Assembly (NCBI GenBank): GCA_020439605.1
Contig: JAGQSI010000059.1
Coordinates: 1-9,182, forward strand
Source of the DNA: Acidimicrobiales bacterium
GTDB lineage: Bacteria; Actinomycetota; Acidimicrobiia; Acidimicrobiales; Iamiaceae
Length of the DNA stretch: 9,182 nucleotides
Reading direction: 5' to 3'
Under the pieces are notes generated by a model. That model ran no database searches. It had not been told where the DNA came from and was given only the letters and a program-made list of their open reading frames with translations. The first letter of the stretch is position 1. Each line of letters starts with the position of its first letter. Positions 6,686 through 9,182 of this stretch are shown one piece after another. Made by a program: the position numbers and the translations under genes.

Positions 6686-7660
6686 TCAGATCCATCCTGA
6701 GCGTTTGAAGGTTCGCCACAAGGCGCCGGCCACGCCCAGCATTGATGCCAATGCAATTGGGTAGCCAATGGTCCAGTCGAGTTCGGGCATATGACTGAAG
6801 TTCATTCCCCACACACCAGCCAGCAGGGTTGGCGCAGCAATGATCGCTGCCCAAGCTGAGATCGTCCTCATGTCATTGTTCTGGCGAACACCTACCTGGG
6901 CGAGATTGGCGCCAAGTGCGTCGGTCAACAGGTCACGCACCAGCTCGAGACGACTCAGAACCCGCTGAAGGTGATCATCGACATCACGGAACTCGATCTC
7001 TAGAGAAGCCTCATGAACCACGGGTTCTCGCACCATCAAATCTCGCACAAGCTCTCTCATGGGTATGACATTTCGCAGTAGTTCAAGAACCTGACGCTTC
7101 AGTCCAAATATCCGGGGAGCAGGATTGTCGCGCTCGTCGCTGAACACTGATTTCTCGGCTTCGTCCACATCACCTTCGAGCTCTTCGATCACAAGCGCGT
7201 AGTCATCAACAATCAGATCCAATACCGCATAGAGAACAGCGATGGCACCCTTGGCGAGCAGTTCAGCATCTGACTCAACTCGAGCTCTGACCGAAGCAAG
7301 AGCAGAGGCCTCGCCATGGCGAATAGTGATCAGGAACCCGGCACCAAAGATCAGTTGGACCTCGCCCACCACCACGTCATCGGGATGGTCGTATCCAGCT
7401 GTCTTGGCCACGACAAAGGTGACATCTCCGTAGTGCTCCAACTTCGGGCGCTGGTGAGCCTTTAGAGCGTCCTCCACCAGAAGGTCGTGAAGCGAGAACG
7501 ACGCCGAAAGCGTTCTGAACTCCTCAGGGGTCGGATCGTGTAGACCGAGCCACACAAAACCATTGGAACCTGCTTCAGCAATGGCGCACGCCGTGGACTC
7601 AATACCGTTGAGTTCACCGATTCGCTGGCCATCGCGGTAGAGACCACTAGCAACAATCAC
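6686..7660 (-). CDS. corA: CorA-family divalent cation (Mg2+/Co2+) channel
   Basis: A 324-residue CorA family protein: a homopentameric Mg2+ channel in the cytoplasmic membrane. The long N-terminal cytosolic domain (about 1-260) includes the characteristic EDALKAHQRPKLE stretch and an acidic helix (VIEELEGDVDEAEKSVF). Two C-terminal membrane segments follow, about 267-283 and 297-315. The signature GMN is at 285-287, within GVWGMNFSHMPELDW, and the protein ends with a basic tail (TFKRSGWI). The start is GTG 7660, the only reasonable choice in this frame. It has no accessible Shine-Dalgarno: the bases before it form one arm of a perfect hairpin. The 3' end is 5 bp from the end of convergent hisN, leaving no space for terminators. 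The MgtE_N/CBS protein at the left of the window is another Mg-linked gene but is too far away to be an operon partner. Confidence 0.95.
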   Translation of the reverse strand: MIVASGLYRDGQRIGELNGIESTACAIAEAGSNGFVWLGLHDPTPEEFRTLSASFSLHDLLVEDALKAHQRPKLEHYGDVTFVVAKTAGYDHPDDVVVGEVQLIFGAGFLITIRHGEASALASVRARVESDAELLAKGAIAVLYAVLDLIVDDYALVIEELEGDVDEAEKSVFSDERDNPAPRIFGLKRQVLELLRNVIPMRELVRDLMVREPVVHEASLEIEFRDVDDHLQRVLSRLELVRDLLTDALGANLAQVGVRQNNDMRTISAWAAIIAAPTLLAGVWGMNFSHMPELDWTIGYPIALASMLGVAGALWRTFKRSGWI

Positions 7661-7661
7661 G

Positions 7662-7683
7662 CCCTAGAGTTTCGCCTCTAGGG
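7662..7683 (-). promoter_or_regulatory. Perfect hairpin abutting the corA start codon
   Basis: CCCTAGAG (7662-7669) and CTCTAGGG (7676-7683) are perfect 8-bp inverted repeats around a 6-nt loop (TTTCGC; GCGAAA on the corA strand). The stem ends one base before the corA GTG, and the only purine-rich stretch near that start (AGGG) is inside the stem. In an mRNA it would hide the start region. If corA is leaderless, the same DNA could be an operator near the start site. It is too small to be the known Mg2+ M-box riboswitch. Confidence 0.6.
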
Positions 7684-7698
7684 GCCCACTACATCGGG

Positions 7699-7715
7699 GA
7701 TGGCGATAGGCCATC
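7699..7715. promoter_or_regulatory. Inverted repeat in the corA/flgN divergent region
   Basis: GATGGC and GCCATC flank GATAG, making a perfect 6+5+6 dyad midway between the divergent genes. The size suits a dimeric repressor site, but no protein can be assigned to it, and a dyad this short can occur by chance. Confidence 0.35.
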
Positions 7716-7747
7716 TGATTCACTTCTGAAGATCAACTCGGATTAGC

Positions 7748-7774
7748 TACACGAAGCCTTGTCTGAGCCGATGG
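7748..7774 (+). promoter_or_regulatory. Possible FliA (sigma-28) promoter of flgN
   Basis: TACA (7748-7751), 15 nt, then GCCGATGG (7767-7774) resembles the sigma-28 pattern TAAA-N15-GCCGATAA, with 9 of 12 positions matching. The start site would fall about 2-3 nt before ATG 7783, giving a nearly leaderless mRNA. That fits the lack of a good Shine-Dalgarno sequence (only AGAGA touches the ATG). A FliA-type factor is encoded 0.7 kb away. Confidence 0.4.
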
Positions 7775-7782
7775 ATTAGAGA

Positions 7783-8352
7783 ATGGAACAAGTGGTCACG
7801 ATCCTTGAGCGTGAAGGCGAAGCGCTTGAGGTGCTTCTCTTCAAGCTTGTTGAGACCAAGCTTATTCTCGCGGCCGATGAAGCACGCTTTTTGCCCAGGG
7901 CAACCAGAGAGGTGGAACGAGCACGAGCGCGCGCCAGAGAAATTGACCTCATGCGTGCAACCACCATGGCACGCTTTGGTTCTCCCATGACGCTGCGCGA
8001 AATTGCAGCAGACGCATCTGGCGCTTGGCCATCAATCCTCAGGGACCATCATGCTGTCCTGTCGGGTCTGGTGGAGGAGATCGGCGTAACCGCTCACCTG
8101 AACTCAACAGTGGCGGAACAAAGGATGAGCCAGCTTCGTTCAGAACGAGCTCACGCCGAAACCGTTGCCTTGGCAAGCCCTGAAACTGGCGCCTCTGGTT
8201 CAGACAAGACAGCTGTGACCATCGAACGCCCCAATACTCGCCTTATACGCAACGGGGAGCTCGACTGGCTCGCTAGAGGCGCAGCGCTCGAAACGGTGTT
8301 CGGCACCGCTGCACGTCTAAGAATGCCCGACCTCGTCGAGTTCCTCCGATAA
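7783..8352 (+). CDS. flgN: FlgN-type flagellar export chaperone (actinobacterial form)
   Basis: A 189-residue, mostly helical, charged cytosolic protein. Residues 1-60 (EREGEALEVLLFKLVETKLILAADEARFLPRATREVE, given here only as the region 9-45) follow the pattern I associate with actinobacterial FlgN: long amphipathic helices with LLLFKL, LxLAAxxxRFL and RATREVE. Residues 65-120 form a second helical pair (LREIAADASGAWPSILRDHH, then LVEEIGVTAHLNSTVAEQR). FlgN escorts the hook-filament junction proteins FlgK and FlgL to the flagellar export apparatus. A low-complexity linker (about 125-150) and a C-terminal helix ending MPDLVEFLR follow. ATG 7783 is the first possible start after an in-frame TAG. 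Convergence with a FliA-type sigma gene supports the flagellar call. In many genomes flgN is followed by flgK and flgL; here it is followed by a hairpin and the end of fliA, so it is a single-gene unit. This rests on remembered family patterns, not a search. Confidence 0.75.
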   Translation: MEQVVTILEREGEALEVLLFKLVETKLILAADEARFLPRATREVERARARAREIDLMRATTMARFGSPMTLREIAADASGAWPSILRDHHAVLSGLVEEIGVTAHLNSTVAEQRMSQLRSERAHAETVALASPETGASGSDKTAVTIERPNTRLIRNGELDWLARGAALETVFGTAARLRMPDLVEFLR

Positions 8353-8358
8353 ACACAA

Positions 8359-8416
8359 CCCCTCCTCGGGTTTCGCTGGGTACCTAGCCGGTATCTCGTC
8401 GAAACCCTCGGAGGGG
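8359..8416. terminator. Long imperfect hairpin between convergent flgN and fliA
   Basis: A 17-nt left arm (CCCCTCCTCGGGTTTCG, 8359-8375) pairs with 8400-8416, with 15 of 17 positions matching. An inner stem (TACC 8381-8384 with GGTA 8390-8393) makes nearly the whole 58 nt foldable. It begins 6 nt after the flgN stop codon. Neither side has a proper T-run: GTGTGAAATTGG follows on the + strand, and TTGTGTTTATC follows on the - strand. It probably ends or protects both convergent transcripts, but it is not a textbook intrinsic terminator. Confidence 0.6.
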
Positions 8417-8444
8417 TGTGAAATTGGTGAATTGTTTGAACTTG

Positions 8445-8479
8445 GGCGGGTTGGAGTTAGGCGGGTTGGAGTTAGGCGG
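8445..8479. repeat. 15-bp tandem duplication at the fliA stop codon
   Basis: GGCGGGTTGGAGTTA occurs twice in perfect tandem (8445-8459, 8460-8474), followed by a 5-nt partial third copy (GGCGG, 8475-8479). The fliA stop codon (complement of TTA, 8472-8474) is the last triplet of the second copy. On the coding strand each 15-mer starts TAA, so the gene end is followed by a second, duplicated in-frame TAA 15 nt on. Confidence 0.85.
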
Positions 8480-9182
8480 AACGAACCTGACCGATTCGAT
8501 CGTGCCAATCCGATGCCTCACCAATGGCTGATGCGTAAGACGCCTTGCGGCGAGCAACACGGCCCACAGGCCCGGATGCAGACTCGTCGTTGTCTGCCTC
8601 GTACTGAGCAGTAATGCCGTCGCGAAGCATGTCTAGAGCCTCTGAGCGAAGCTGCGAGATCCGTGACTCGGTGACACCGAGTAGTTCTGCTAGCTCTTGA
8701 GACTTACGACCCTCGAGGAAGTAACCAACAACCACGAGCTGATGACGATCAGGCAGCAGATGCACAGCGTCTCTCAGATAACTGTGCAACTCCCGGTTCT
8801 CAAGCTCCTCACACGGTTCCAAAGTGGAGTCATCGGTGAGCACCTCTACGAGCGTGAGGTCTTCTCCACCGTCGTTTACGTCGTACTCCAACGCGAGAAC
8901 CACAGATCGGAACATCTTGGCCTGGAGCCGATTCAGTTCCTCCTGGGTAACTCCGAGCGCTTCAGCGGTCTCGCTGCTCGATGGCATTCGACCGAGATTG
9001 CTTGCCAGACGTTGCTCGATTGCTTCGAGTCGGCGAGCAAGGTTGCGCACCGAGCGTGGCGCCCAGTCAGCCGCACGCACGGCGTCGAGGATGGCTCCAC
9101 GGATTCGCTGAGCAGCGAAACGGTCAAACGGAACTCCACGTGACTCGTCGTATCGCCTAGCGGCCTCAACCAGTCCGAGTGC
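8472..9182 (-). CDS. fliA: FliA/WhiG-family flagellar RNA polymerase sigma factor (5' end outside window)
   Basis: This is a partial gene: the frame is open to the window edge (first complete codon 9182-9180), so the GTG at 9080 is internal. The visible 236 residues begin within region 2 (ALGLVEAARRYDESRGVPFDRFAAQ, residues 1-25 of the fragment). The FliA/WhiG hallmark RIRGAILDAVRAADWAPRSVR follows at 26-46. Region 3 covers about 45-95 (GRMPSSSETAEALGVTQEEL). Region 4 covers about 143-188, with the helix-turn-helix SQELAELLGVTESRISQLRSEAL that contacts the -35 element. A ~46-residue hydrophilic tail (GPVGRVARRKASY and onward) follows. FliA directs late flagellar and chemotaxis genes; WhiG, its Streptomyces relative, controls sporulation instead. 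Flagellar function is favoured by the neighbouring flgN. Genes upstream lie beyond the right edge. No FlgM anti-sigma gene is visible in the window. Confidence 0.92.
   Translation of the reverse strand, partial: ALGLVEAARRYDESRGVPFDRFAAQRIRGAILDAVRAADWAPRSVRNLARRLEAIEQRLASNLGRMPSSSETAEALGVTQEELNRLQAKMFRSVVLALEYDVNDGGEDLTLVEVLTDDSTLEPCEELENRELHSYLRDAVHLLPDRHQLVVVGYFLEGRKSQELAELLGVTESRISQLRSEALDMLRDGITAQYEADNDESASGPVGRVARRKASYASAIGEASDWHDRIGQVRSA

Noticed and set aside
7662..7683. Intrinsic terminator
   Set aside because: The hairpin lies between divergent gene starts and is not followed by a T-run, so a leader or operator role fits better.
7873..7880. Further GCCGAT words as sigma-28 promoters (here and in other coding regions, e.g. 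near 90, 1803 and 6548)
   Set aside because: They lie inside genes, lack the following AA and have no downstream gene start at a suitable distance.

Overview
The window looks like chromosomal DNA of a moderately GC-rich actinobacterium, probably a flagellated, free-living lineage such as Acidimicrobiia (an inference from protein style only). Supporting signs are a MgtE_N/CBS protein with no transporter domain, a TAP-type lipoprotein hydrolase, a Fur protein of actinobacterial style, a Tat-exported M23/DUF4214 protein, an IMPase-type HisN, and FlgN and FliA of actinobacterial type. No mobile element, CRISPR array, tRNA or rRNA was seen, and coding density is high.

Layout, left to right. (1) Bases 2-2262, + strand: the 3' part of a MgtE_N/CBS regulatory protein, overlapped (ATGA) by a secreted alpha/beta-hydrolase lipoprotein. 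(2) Bases 2297-4356, - strand: a Fur-family repressor followed 14 nt later by peptide chain release factor 3. (3) Bases 4357-4495: a divergent promoter region with a large imperfect dyad and an exact GCCGATAA (the sigma-28 -10 consensus) ahead of the peptidase gene. (4) Bases 4496-6680, + strand: a Tat-exported M23 peptidase with DUF4214 repeats, then a histidinol-phosphatase 13 nt downstream. (5) Bases 6686-7660, - strand: a CorA Mg2+ channel that meets hisN tail to tail with 5 bp between them. (6) Bases 7661-7782: a divergent region with a perfect hairpin against the corA start codon, a second dyad and a sigma-28-like promoter. (7) Bases 7783-8352, + strand: a FlgN-type flagellar chaperone. 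(8) Bases 8353-8471: a long imperfect hairpin and a 15-bp tandem duplication. (9) Bases 8472-9182, - strand: the C-terminal part of a FliA-family flagellar sigma factor, cut by the window edge.

Most genes are ordinary housekeeping or envelope genes. The right end appears to be the border of a flagellar locus (FliA and FlgN, convergent). The most interesting possibility is regulatory: both the flgN gene and the M23 peptidase gene have sigma-28-like -10 elements in their leaders, so the FliA factor encoded here might control a cell-wall peptidase as well as flagellar genes. This is a hypothesis only. The -35 match is weak at the peptidase gene, and no search could be run. No clearly new multi-gene system is visible.
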